IMG/VR virus record: IMGVR_UViG_3300042197_001543
Coordinates: 1-32,556 of that record
Reading direction: 5' to 3' (one strand)
DNA length: 32,556 bases
Source of the DNA: a virus
How positions within the stretch are numbered: position 1 is the stretch's first letter; every line of letters begins with the position of its first letter. Below, one piece after another: positions 15,511-23,056 of this stretch. Both the position numbers and the translations under genes were made by a program. The notes under the pieces are model-generated. The model was not told the origin of the DNA. It did no database searches and saw nothing but the letters and a program-made list of their open reading frames with translations.

Positions 15511-17537
15511 TAGCCAGTGGGTGGTTGGAGTTCGGGCGGGATTTCTGGTGAGGGGAGTCCGCGAGGCGCAGCCCCTGCCGCCGCAGCACCGCCGTCACCG
15601 GGAGGAAGCGATGGGGGCGCGGCAGCAGGGGGTTGCGGCTGGGGAACGAGGTACGGGCCAGGATCGATGTCAAGGCTGTCGGCCCAATCCTTGATGAGGG
15701 CATTGAACGGATCCACGACGCCGGCCCCGACCAGGCTCGACAGAATCGGGCCGAGGGTCTGGACGGCGAGCTGCATCTGCTCGACACGGGTGGCTTTGTT
15801 GGGCTTGCGGGCCGAGCCGGCTTCGACGCGGTAGAGGAAGTCGCGAGTCAGGCCGACGATGTCACGCTGCATGACATGCTGCCCCCAGGCGGCGGCACCG
15901 AGCGGGCCAAGCACCGGCACCACATCCTGCGGCTCGAGCAGCCAGCGAGCAGCCAGCGCCTCGCGACGAGACAGGAGGCTCATGGTGTCCTCGAGTTCGT
16001 TCGCCATGTTGTCGGGCCTGACCGCGATGTTCTCGTTCTTGATGTTCGCTTCCGCTGCACTTCTGAACTGGCTTCTGGTGTAACCGTAGGCCAGTTCGGT
16101 GAGTCCCGTGCGTTGAGCGAACAGATCCGACACCGCAGAGATGATGTCCCAGAGATCCTTCGTGACCTGGGGGAACTGGAACACGCTCATCACATCTTCG
16201 ATGCGACGGCCGAGCAGCTCCGAGAGTTCGACAATCTTGAACCCGCCTTCGCTGGGGGCGAGGATCTGATCCTTGAGATCCTGGTCGGCGGCCTTCTGCA
16301 CCGCCACCATCGTTTCGCAGGAGGTCGCGATGCGGGTGGCGAGGAAGCTCATCGCCCAATTCAAGAGGCGAAGCTCACCGATCGCCGGCCGGATGTGGCT
16401 GATCGGCCACGCATACCCCGGCTTCCAGTGGAATGCCAGCGGCGTGAAGGGCCAGCCGTTGGGATCCGCGTAGAAGGGGATCGGCCAGGAGGTGCGGGCG
16501 ACCAGGCTCTGCGGCAACCCGAGCTGCGGATCGACTTCCTCATCCATCACAGACGGCGGGATGTTGAGCGGGTACTGCACCCCCTCGCAGATCACCAGAT
16601 AGGTGTACTTGCCCAGGCTGTCGAAGACGCCCTTGCTTTCCTTCGGTGCATCCTTGAGTCGGTCACCGAGGCCGCACTTGCTCCAGATCTTGTAGAACGT
16701 CACCAGCTCGTTGGTGTTTTCTTGGTTCTTCTTCTTGCCTCGCGGCTCCCGGCCCAGCTTGGCTTCGTCCTTGTCATAGTGCTTCTTCAAGTCCTCGACC
16801 GGGATGCCGTAGGTGGCGGCGACCTCGAGCAACGGTCGGACGCACTTCTTCGCACACCAGAGCATGTCATCGGGATTGTCGAAGTCGGGGTCGATGAGGA
16901 GGTTGTCCACCGAATCGTAGAACGACCCAACCATCCGCATCGGCGGGCGGCTGGCATCCCCCGAGGTGTCGATGATGGTCATCTCTGTCCAGAAGACACC
17001 CATCCCCTTGACCATCGCTTCGTTCACGACGCGACGGGCCTGCCGCTTCAAGTCCAATTCGACGGGCGACCAGTTGAGATACGCCTCCATCAACTTGGCG
17101 GCGATACCACGCCCCTGCCGCTCCTGCTGCTCCATCATGCCCACTTGCAGGAGCTGCTGCTGGTCGGGCGTCAGACCCTCGGGGCCGGCCGGCCCGTCCA
17201 TCCCAAACGCTTCGGGACTGAGCTGCGGATGCCCCATGACCGTCACCGTCCGCACCGGATTCCGGTGATAGATGACGCTGGCAAAGATCTCGACCAGCTC
17301 GAAAACACGGTTGAGCTGGACTCTGAAGGCCGGGGGTGCGATGGACGAGTTGTAGCCCCGCTCACCGCGGGAGTACCCGTCCTTCCACATCCAATTATGC
17401 TCGCCGTCGAAGAACTGGCTGGCCTCCTTCGCATCTTCTGCGAAGGGCTTCTTGTAGTCCTGCGCAGCCTTCAGCTTCCTGAGCCAAGTGGCCGTGATCT
17501 GGCGAAGGGGGTTACTTGCCGGCAGCTTCTCGGCCAC
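15510..17537 (-). CDS. Portal protein
   Basis: This 675-aa protein should form the dodecameric portal at the capsid vertex through which DNA is packaged and ejected. Evidence is its size, its place after large terminase and before adaptor, and its motifs. These are FDGEHNWMWKDGYSRGERGYN at ~43-63, IAPPAFRVQLNRVFELVEIF at ~66-85, a clip/stem-like mid region (SFYDSVDNLLIDPDFDNPDD), and the helical tail-side region WDIISAVSDLFAQRTGLTEL..Y. The C-terminal ~50 residues are Pro/Ala/Gly-rich and probably disordered. Translation starts at GTG 17537 with AGCGAGAAG upstream, and the start overlaps the preceding gene by 26 bases. The large portal is like those of other short-tailed phages. Confidence 0.88.
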   Translation of the reverse strand: MAEKLPASNPLRQITATWLRKLKAAQDYKKPFAEDAKEASQFFDGEHNWMWKDGYSRGERGYNSSIAPPAFRVQLNRVFELVEIFASVIYHRNPVRTVTVMGHPQLSPEAFGMDGPAGPEGLTPDQQQLLQVGMMEQQERQGRGIAAKLMEAYLNWSPVELDLKRQARRVVNEAMVKGMGVFWTEMTIIDTSGDASRPPMRMVGSFYDSVDNLLIDPDFDNPDDMLWCAKKCVRPLLEVAATYGIPVEDLKKHYDKDEAKLGREPRGKKKNQENTNELVTFYKIWSKCGLGDRLKDAPKESKGVFDSLGKYTYLVICEGVQYPLNIPPSVMDEEVDPQLGLPQSLVARTSWPIPFYADPNGWPFTPLAFHWKPGYAWPISHIRPAIGELRLLNWAMSFLATRIATSCETMVAVQKAADQDLKDQILAPSEGGFKIVELSELLGRRIEDVMSVFQFPQVTKDLWDIISAVSDLFAQRTGLTELAYGYTRSQFRSAAEANIKNENIAVRPDNMANELEDTMSLLSRREALAARWLLEPQDVVPVLGPLGAAAWGQHVMQRDIVGLTRDFLYRVEAGSARKPNKATRVEQMQLAVQTLGPILSSLVGAGVVDPFNALIKDWADSLDIDPGPYLVPQPQPPAAAPPSLPPGDGGAAAAGAAPRGLPSPEIPPELQPPTG

Positions 17538-17841
17538 GTTGCTTCTCGCTCTTTTCCGTAGGTGCCATCAGCTCACGCATCGCCTTCGTGCTGGGGGCGA
17601 AGTCCCAGACGCCCAGATCCTGCCAGCCGTGGTCGCCGTGCAGTGCCGGATCGTCACGGTGGTGGACGCTGTTGCGAACCAGCACATAGCCGGTCGGCGT
17701 GAACGTCACGATGCTTATGGTCGAGTCGCCCGGTTCAGAGGCGACCCAGCCTACGGTCGGGTCAGAGAAGGTTCGGAAGTCGGTGCTGAACAGCACCACA
17801 TCACCGATCTGCGGGATCGGCATTCTCCAGTGATCACTCAT
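17512..17841 (-). CDS. Hypothetical protein between terminase and portal
   Basis: The protein has 109 aa from ATG 17841, which has a GGAGGACG site 5-6 bases ahead and overlaps the terminase stop by 8 bases; the frame is open to 17874 but without a better site. The sequence PQIGDVVLFSTD, GWVASEPGDSTISIVTFTP, NSVHHRDDP and GVWDFAPSTKAMRELM is a small beta-rich domain, probably SH3-like from the GDVVLF start. The tail is charged (EKSEKQRGREAAGK). I know proteins of this general pattern from phage packaging loci but no function. The basic tail and the position could suit a packaging or portal-binding accessory. Confidence 0.65.
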   Translation of the reverse strand: MSDHWRMPIPQIGDVVLFSTDFRTFSDPTVGWVASEPGDSTISIVTFTPTGYVLVRNSVHHRDDPALHGDHGWQDLGVWDFAPSTKAMRELMAPTEKSEKQRGREAAGK

Positions 17842-19561
17842 TGCGTCCTCCAGACTGTGGCCCCAAGTAGACATAGGAACCCTGCTCGTTTGTCAGCCGT
17901 TTTTTTCGCTCGGCCAGCCACTTCACCCACCAAGGGTCGGGGCCAAGCGATCGCGCCGGGGGGCGGTGGTAGTGCGGGCGGTATGCGCAGAGGTACTCCA
18001 AGCACTGGCAGATATGCACCTCGCCCTTCGTGTTGGGCTTGTCGGTGACGATCGCCGTGCCGGCAACGTGGTTCACCTGTTTCCGATACCGCTTGATCTC
18101 ACGCTCGAGGTCTGGCACCGCCCCCTCCAAGACTCGCAGCAGCGGGGTGCCGATCGGCCGGATATGCATGGCATTACGGGTGGATTCGCAACGGGCGATA
18201 ATGTCATCGCAGCCGGCCAGGAACGATGCCCCGGTGATCTGGCTGCGGATATTGCGTTTGACGAGCTGCTCGGTGTACTGCTCGACGGGGAGCCGGCCCG
18301 AGCCGATGTCACGCAGCCGGCCGCCGTGGGCGTCGATGATGAAGGCATGGAAGTGCCAGCCCCTGACCTTCTGCTCAAAGTTCTCCCCGAAGATCTGGGC
18401 GTTGCACTGCCGCAGATAGAGCTGGTCATAGACGAGCCAGAACTCCTCCGAGGGAGGCACCGCGGCAAACATGATGGCCGTCACAGAGTGGCCTGGATCG
18501 ATCACGGCATAGCGGCACCAATCGTAGGGAATCTGCCCGTCCTTGAGATCCGACCGCTTGTAGCCGTGGATCCGCATGTCAAAGTTGGGGTAGACCAAGA
18601 CAGAGTCGGTGATGAAATCGCCCTCGGCCCGCATGCGGAGAACGTCCTCGCCCGCGGCGGCCCACCGCTCGACCGACTTCTTCTTCTCCTCGTCATCGAT
18701 GTAGGGGTTGTCGAGGAACCGGAGCTTGAACTGCCGGATCGGTGACTTGTCGCCTAATGCCTGCTCGCTGGCATCGGCCCGCTCTTTGAGATTCAGCAGG
18801 GCGTTATTCGTGCTATGTGGCATAGCCGACCAACAAAATACGCCTTTACGATCCGCGAGTCGGGCCTGGGCCTCGGGGATGTGACGCTCATCGTTTAAGT
18901 CTTCGTCGCAGTGGATACGGTTGGCCTGGTAGCCTTGCGCAGGCTCGCCTTCACTACTGAAGAAGTGAATAACCCAGCCAGTAGTAAGGGTGCATTGCTG
19001 CATGTAGTTGGCACTCTTCAGCACCCAACTACTCGCCTTCACGAACCGGGGCGGGATGAGCGGTGGTGCGGGCTTCCGCTCTGACTTGCGAGCCGCATCA
19101 TTCACGGGATCATAGGCCCGCCACTCCCCGGTGGTTTCGTCCTTAATGATGTAGAACGCACCCTGACCAAAGAGCATCGGCACTACCACCAGACCGATGT
19201 GCTTCCAATCCCGGCCGATGATGACGAGGATCCCGTCCTTCTTGGGATACTTGTCATAGGGATCTTGGCCCGTCACCGCGCGAGCGTCCTCCACGAAGGT
19301 GCAGAGGGACTTGCCGGAACGGTTGCCTCCGATGACGAGGATTTCACTCGCTCGGCACTTGTGGATCTCCTCCTGCTGCGGGTTCGCCCGGTACAGCTTC
19401 AGCGCCTCGGTTCTCCGCTCTCGCAGCTCGCTTTGCAGCTCTTTGAGGCTTTCGCGCTGGTACTCCGAGATCGTCGGAATGCTCGGCACTGATGGCGGGG
19501 CTACCTTCGGATGCTTCTTCTTCCGGCGCCGGGAGGGCTTCGGGTCGTTCGGGTCTGACAT
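17834..19561 (-). CDS. terL: Terminase large subunit
   Basis: This 575-aa DNA-packaging motor ATPase/nuclease starts at ATG 19561 (MSDPNDPKPSRRRKKK), behind GGGGAGAA at nine bases. Walker A is IGGNRSGKS at ~77-85, and Walker B plus catalytic acid is RIHCDED at ~215-221. The adenine-side motif ANPQQEEIHKC lies at ~59-69. The RNase H-like nuclease carries VIDPGHS with Asp near 355 and IIDAHGG with Asp near 410. It uses ATP to pump DNA through the portal coded next door and cuts genome ends. The first 218 bases overlap the small-terminase-like gene in another frame, which is unusually long. The basic N-terminal 20 residues are not part of the ATPase. Confidence 0.93.
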   Translation of the reverse strand: MSDPNDPKPSRRRKKKHPKVAPPSVPSIPTISEYQRESLKELQSELRERRTEALKLYRANPQQEEIHKCRASEILVIGGNRSGKSLCTFVEDARAVTGQDPYDKYPKKDGILVIIGRDWKHIGLVVVPMLFGQGAFYIIKDETTGEWRAYDPVNDAARKSERKPAPPLIPPRFVKASSWVLKSANYMQQCTLTTGWVIHFFSSEGEPAQGYQANRIHCDEDLNDERHIPEAQARLADRKGVFCWSAMPHSTNNALLNLKERADASEQALGDKSPIRQFKLRFLDNPYIDDEEKKKSVERWAAAGEDVLRMRAEGDFITDSVLVYPNFDMRIHGYKRSDLKDGQIPYDWCRYAVIDPGHSVTAIMFAAVPPSEEFWLVYDQLYLRQCNAQIFGENFEQKVRGWHFHAFIIDAHGGRLRDIGSGRLPVEQYTEQLVKRNIRSQITGASFLAGCDDIIARCESTRNAMHIRPIGTPLLRVLEGAVPDLEREIKRYRKQVNHVAGTAIVTDKPNTKGEVHICQCLEYLCAYRPHYHRPPARSLGPDPWWVKWLAERKKRLTNEQGSYVYLGPQSGGRNE

Positions 19562-20066
19562 TGATCGTTCTCCCCTGGAATGCAGACAGTGCCTGCTCAA
19601 ATCTCTTGTCCAGCTCGGCCTCCAGCTCCTCCTCTGTCCAGAGCGAGAGCGGCTTCTTTGCACCACCGGAATCGACGTTCTTCGTGACCATCCGGCAAAT
19701 CGTCTCGAGCAGCCGGTTGCGTGCCGACGAGCCTGGGGCGGAATCCCAGTACTGCTTCACCATGACGGCCGCCATGCCACCCGTGCCGCCGAAGTACTGG
19801 AAGATCTTCTCGATCACCTCGGCCGTGTGCGGGATGTTGCTGCCGCCACGGCTGGCCGCCTTGAGGAACAGGTCAACGCCGCCGTCCTCGATCTCGCGGA
19901 GAGTCTCCTCCCGCTTGAGAGCAGCCTTGTCCTTGCTCTCCTTCCGCTGGCGTGACCGGCAATTGAGGCACTCCGCAGTGAAGGTTTCGTAGTCCTTCCG
20001 CCACCGGAAATGCTGCTTGTCTAGCGGGAAGGTATTGCCGCAGACGTTGCACGTTCGCTCTTCCAT
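19344..20066 (-). CDS. Small-terminase-like zinc-finger protein
   Basis: The protein has 240 aa from ATG 20066. Residues 5-37 hold a two-CxxC zinc knuckle (CNVCG...CLNC) within FPLDKQHFRWRKDYETF, followed by a charged linker. Residues ~65-130 are helical (SNIPHTAEVIEKIFQYFGG, GSSARNRLLETICRMVTKN) and resemble the oligomerising core of small terminases. The position directly upstream of terL supports a DNA-recognition role in packaging; this is inference, since sequence similarity among small terminases is low. The tail is acidic and then Ala/Arg-rich, overlapping terL by 218 bases. There is no clear ribosome site: ATG 20078 and TTG 20111 are alternatives, and a promoter-like TATGAT sits only 7 bases ahead. 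Confidence 0.65.
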   Translation of the reverse strand: MEERTCNVCGNTFPLDKQHFRWRKDYETFTAECLNCRSRQRKESKDKAALKREETLREIEDGGVDLFLKAASRGGSNIPHTAEVIEKIFQYFGGTGGMAAVMVKQYWDSAPGSSARNRLLETICRMVTKNVDSGGAKKPLSLWTEEELEAELDKRFEQALSAFQGRTINVRPERPEALPAPEEEASEGSPAISAEHSDDLGVPARKPQRAAKRAARAENRGAEAVPGEPAAGGDPQVPSE

Positions 20067-20073
20067 GCCGTCG

Positions 20074-20104
20074 ATCATAGGCCCAGCGACCTGGGGTATG
20101 TCAT
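20074..20104 (-). promoter_or_regulatory. Candidate promoter for the packaging/tail unit
   Basis: On the minus strand ATGACA (20104-20099) is followed after 19 bases by TATGAT (20079-20074). These match the sigma70 boxes TTGACA and TATAAT at 5 of 6 (the -10) and at 4 of 6 (the -35). It lies just after the terminator that closes the capsid unit and just before the terminase genes, where a promoter is expected. The -10 ends 7 bases before ATG 20066, so the message would be leaderless or nearly so. The 19-base spacer is long for sigma70. Confidence 0.4.
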
Positions 20105-20112
20105 CAAGCAAA

Positions 20113-20143
20113 GCGGCCCGCGAGGTGGTTCCCCGCGGGCCGC
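20113..20143 (-). terminator. Hairpin terminator after the capsid unit
   Basis: A perfect 10-bp GC stem (arms 20113-20122 and 20134-20143, GCGGCCCGCG and its complement) encloses an 11-base loop. On the minus strand it is followed by TTTGCTT. It lies 27 bases after the stop of the last capsid-unit gene and ahead of the terminase promoter candidate, so it should separate the two transcription units. The T-run is short, so it may be a partial terminator. Confidence 0.75.
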
Positions 20144-20169
20144 ATGCTGTTGGTGTTGTCCCGGCTTGG

Positions 20170-20745
20170 TCAGATCAGTGCCGAGGCAAGGTTGATGCGG
20201 GTGAGCTGGGCCGAGGCCGAGGTGTTGGCGCCCTCGATCTGCTGGCCGATCGCAAAGCCGGTGGTGGCCGTGACGATCGAGCCGGCCGTAGCCGACACCT
20301 GCACCACGGCACCGGCATTGATAGCCGCAGCCGTCTGCTTCGCATCGGTCGGCCCCTTCACGACGAGCCACACGATGTCGTTCTGGCGAAGCTGGCCGGT
20401 CAGGTACTCGTCCAGCACACCGTAGGCGACTCGCTCCACGACGGTCGTGGCCGAACCCTTGCTGGTGAACTCGGTCAGCGGCTTCGCGGCGTCGAAGAGG
20501 TACACCTCGCCGGCCACCGTCGAAGCGTCATCGACCGTGCTGCCCTTGTAGCGGGCGGCCACGCAGTAGACGAGCCGGTTGCTGTTGCGAACCCCCGTGG
20601 AGGGATTCACATCTTGGAAGACCTTGACCTGACCGACGATCTCGCCGCCGGCAATCGGGTTGCCCGAAGAGTCCACCTCGATGGCTTCGCCGCCCAGGAG
20701 CGTCGTGCCACGACGGAAACTCGGATCGCTGAAGATGCTCGACAT
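20170..20745 (-). CDS. Head decoration / capsid-accessory protein
   Basis: This 191-aa protein follows the major capsid gene by 24 bases and has a strong AAGGAGAAA ribosome site, both suited to abundant expression. The sequence is beta-rich throughout (RRGTTLLGGEAIEVDSSG, AGEVYLFDAAKPLTEF, VWLVVKGPTDAKQTAAAINA, GAVVQVSATAGSIVTATTG). It ends in ASAQLTRINLASALI, where small head-coat proteins often have similar Thr/Ala-rich strands. It has no Cys-rich or membrane features. I infer a capsid decoration or stabilising protein from position and composition; a head-fibre or minor tail component is possible. Confidence 0.6.
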   Translation of the reverse strand: MSSIFSDPSFRRGTTLLGGEAIEVDSSGNPIAGGEIVGQVKVFQDVNPSTGVRNSNRLVYCVAARYKGSTVDDASTVAGEVYLFDAAKPLTEFTSKGSATTVVERVAYGVLDEYLTGQLRQNDIVWLVVKGPTDAKQTAAAINAGAVVQVSATAGSIVTATTGFAIGQQIEGANTSASAQLTRINLASALI

Positions 20746-20769
20746 GACTTCGATTTCTCCTTGAGGGGA

Positions 20770-21918
20770 TTAGGCAGCCGCGGTGACCGGGGCGAGCAGG
20801 AAGAAGTTTCTCGGACTCCGAAAACGGAGGTTGCCGAGAGATGAACAAGCGTACCGGTACGCCTGGGTCTCCTCGTCGAAGAACGGCCCCTCGGCTACGA
20901 AGAGCTGATTCTCGAGACACCGGAGTTCGAGGTTCCCGATCGAGAGTCCGTACCCGCGGCCGGCTGGACAAGCGTACTCCGAGCAGACCTCGACGCCGTC
21001 GAGCTGGGTGACATCGGTGAAGCCCATCGACTTCAGGCCGTTCTCCTTGCTGACTGCGATCCGTTCCTTGTCCGAGAAGGTGTTGAGGAACTGGATGTAC
21101 AACTGTCGATCCAGAACGACCATGTCGATCTGGCTCTCCTTCGTGTCGTTCCGCTTGCACTGGTGGATGCCTTCGCGGATGGCGAAGACACAGTTGGATC
21201 GCCAGTTGCGATTGCCGGCACTGTTGAAGGAGCTGGCGTTGTAGTTGATGATCACCGGAGACATGAAGTCGAGTTCTGGATCGACCGGCACGTTCGGCCA
21301 CGACCCGGTGGCAGCGTTGATGCGGCCACCGCCGTAGAAGCCCAGACGAGTCGAAAGACCCGCGTAATTGTCATCGGGATAGCCGTAGCGGTCGGCCGTG
21401 TTGCCGGTCGTGCGCTTCGCAGCCACACCCGACGCCGACTCATCGACGGTGCCATCGTAGTTGAGGAACGAGTCCATGCCGTGGAAGTCGTTCTCGGCAC
21501 CGGCAGCGTTGCCGTCCTTGTACGGCTGATACGAGAGGTGCTGCTCGAGCGACTCCTGCAACCGGCTCGCCATCTTGCCGGCGACATCGACCAGCGCCTG
21601 CTGGCCGCGGTTCTCAAGGAGTTCACGCCTGTACACCGCGTCCGTGGTCGTAAAGCCACGCCACGGCAGCTCGAGCCGCTTCCACATGTTGATGCGGCTG
21701 AACGTCCGAGGAGTGTCGCCAGTGTTCCCGGTGACGGGGGCGTTGCGAAAACGGATGTTCCAGTCGAAGCCGCGACCGGATTGGTTCATCACGACGTTGC
21801 CGGATTGTTCCAGCATCGCGAAGATCTTGAACTTGCGAAACGTCGCCAGCTCTTCTTCCCGAAGGTGCTGTACAATTGTCGTCCCGATAACCCGCGCCCA
21901 ATCCGTAGGACTCGCCAT
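20770..21918 (-). CDS. Major capsid protein
   Basis: The 382-aa product follows the scaffold gene and precedes the decoration gene, the standard capsid order. The N-terminal part (TIVQHLREEELATFRKFKIF) and residues ~60-75 (NAPVTGNTGDTPRTFSRINMW) fit an HK97-fold coat arm. Later come an E-loop-like Gly/Asn-rich region (DRYGYPDDNYAGLSTRLGFY) and a hydrophobic A-domain core (QIDMVVLDRQLYIQFLNTF). The C-terminus NLRFRSPRNFFLLAPVTAAA is also typical. It should self-assemble into the icosahedral head around the scaffold. The ATG is preceded by CGAGGAAAAC. The exact capsid subfamily cannot be told by eye. Confidence 0.82.
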   Translation of the reverse strand: MASPTDWARVIGTTIVQHLREEELATFRKFKIFAMLEQSGNVVMNQSGRGFDWNIRFRNAPVTGNTGDTPRTFSRINMWKRLELPWRGFTTTDAVYRRELLENRGQQALVDVAGKMASRLQESLEQHLSYQPYKDGNAAGAENDFHGMDSFLNYDGTVDESASGVAAKRTTGNTADRYGYPDDNYAGLSTRLGFYGGGRINAATGSWPNVPVDPELDFMSPVIINYNASSFNSAGNRNWRSNCVFAIREGIHQCKRNDTKESQIDMVVLDRQLYIQFLNTFSDKERIAVSKENGLKSMGFTDVTQLDGVEVCSEYACPAGRGYGLSIGNLELRCLENQLFVAEGPFFDEETQAYRYACSSLGNLRFRSPRNFFLLAPVTAAA

Positions 21919-21942
21919 TTTTCGTTTTCCTCGTTAGGAGTT

Positions 21943-22992
21943 TCAGGACAAACCTTGCTCTTGCAGTTGTGCCGCAAGCTTTTCAGCGAAGGTCATCGGT
22001 TTCGTGGGAACTCTCGCGTCGGTGCTGGCCGCCGTCCGCTGGCTCGCAGTTCGCATGGCCTGCGATCGCAGGAATTCCATGTTCTTTTGAGCAGCGGCGT
22101 TGGCGGGATTCACGGTCGGCTGCGGCGCCGGCTGTTGAGCCGGTGCCACATACTGCTGGACTTGCTGCGATCTCTGCATGTTCGCGAGAAGTAAGTCTCT
22201 CTCGACCATGCGAGTCGCATACTCCCAACGGGCTTTCGCCCCTTGGATGCCCAGCGACCGTGCATCCTGTATATATTTCTGGGCAAGCAGACCCTCTGGA
22301 GATGCATTGCCGTTTTGGTCGTAGAGCCAATCTGAGTTCTGCTGTTCCAGGGAGGACACGAATTGCTCCTCCTGCATGCGGCCCAGCCGCTCCTGCACGA
22401 TGCTTTCCGCCCGCTCCACGGCCACCTTTTCGACCATCGGGCCGAGGGCGGCCTGCGGATCCTCGAGGAACTTCTGGGCGAAGTTGGCCTTGTAAGCCTG
22501 GTACTCCGACAGGGCGTGTCGAGCATCCAGCGGGGCATCCTCGGAGATCACTTCCCGGCCGTGCTGGTCGCGGATCAAGTACTGCTTGTAGGCGTCACGA
22601 ACCTTCGGCGGGTTCCACCAGGGCGACTCTTCGACCTTCGGCTGCTGCTGCGGAGCCTGCTGGGCGGCTTGACGCTGCGAAGCCACCCACTGCTCGAACT
22701 GCTCTTTCTTGGAGAGATATTCGCTGGCAACCGGGATGATGCTCTGGTACTGCTGGAGCGCGTGCGTGGCCGACTGCTCACGCTGGAGAGCCTCATATAG
22801 CCGTGAGGCTATGGCTCGATCGTCGGCCCCTTGGAACTGCGGGAGCTGGCGGAACGCACCCCAGACTTCGCCGGTTCCTGCGGCGGGCGCCGATCCTTCT
22901 GCTTGGGATGGCGACGAATCAACTTCCGGCGACGGGGTGGACTCGACTGCGGCTTCAGTGGATCCAACGTCTGCGACTTCTTCTTCGGCCAT
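21943..22992 (-). CDS. Capsid scaffold protein
   Basis: This 349-aa protein is highly charged and almost all helical. The N-terminus is acidic and Ser/Pro-rich (MAEEEVADVGSTEAAVEST), and Gln-rich coiled-coil segments follow (LQREQSATHALQQYQSI, QWVASQRQAAQQAPQQQ, VERAESIVQERLGRMQEEQF). The C-terminus TFAEKLAAQLQEQGLS is an amphipathic helix that could bind the coat. This composition, with no Cys and few aromatics, directly before the major capsid gene, is the hallmark of phage scaffolds, which guide procapsid assembly and then leave. The start has a GGAGGG ribosome site 8 bases upstream. Confidence 0.82.
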   Translation of the reverse strand: MAEEEVADVGSTEAAVESTPSPEVDSSPSQAEGSAPAAGTGEVWGAFRQLPQFQGADDRAIASRLYEALQREQSATHALQQYQSIIPVASEYLSKKEQFEQWVASQRQAAQQAPQQQPKVEESPWWNPPKVRDAYKQYLIRDQHGREVISEDAPLDARHALSEYQAYKANFAQKFLEDPQAALGPMVEKVAVERAESIVQERLGRMQEEQFVSSLEQQNSDWLYDQNGNASPEGLLAQKYIQDARSLGIQGAKARWEYATRMVERDLLLANMQRSQQVQQYVAPAQQPAPQPTVNPANAAAQKNMEFLRSQAMRTASQRTAASTDARVPTKPMTFAEKLAAQLQEQGLS

Positions 22993-23043
22993 TGCATGCC
23001 CTCCTGGGTATGCAACCGATTCTGGAGAGGGCAGTGCGGGCTA

Positions 23044-23056
23044 TGTCAGCAGTTTT
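23044..23056 (-). repeat. 13-bp motif AAAACTGCTGACA, copy 1 (candidate promoter -35 region)
   Basis: On the minus strand AAAACTGCTGACA begins at the last base of the giant gene's TAA (23056) and lies ahead of the scaffold gene. CTGACA followed by 19 bases and CAGAAT would be a weak promoter for scaffold and capsid. The identical 13-mer recurs at 27857-27869, the end of the accessory segment. Both copies sit at gene-block boundaries. Confidence 0.4.

Noticed and set aside
15633-17561. A 642-codon open frame on the plus strand
   Set aside because: It is antisense to the portal, is rich in His/Arg/Gly with no domain, and arises from GC-rich codon use of the minus-strand gene.
21163-22194. A 343-codon plus-strand frame across the capsid gene
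   Set aside because: Antisense to the major capsid and scaffold genes, with low-complexity composition.
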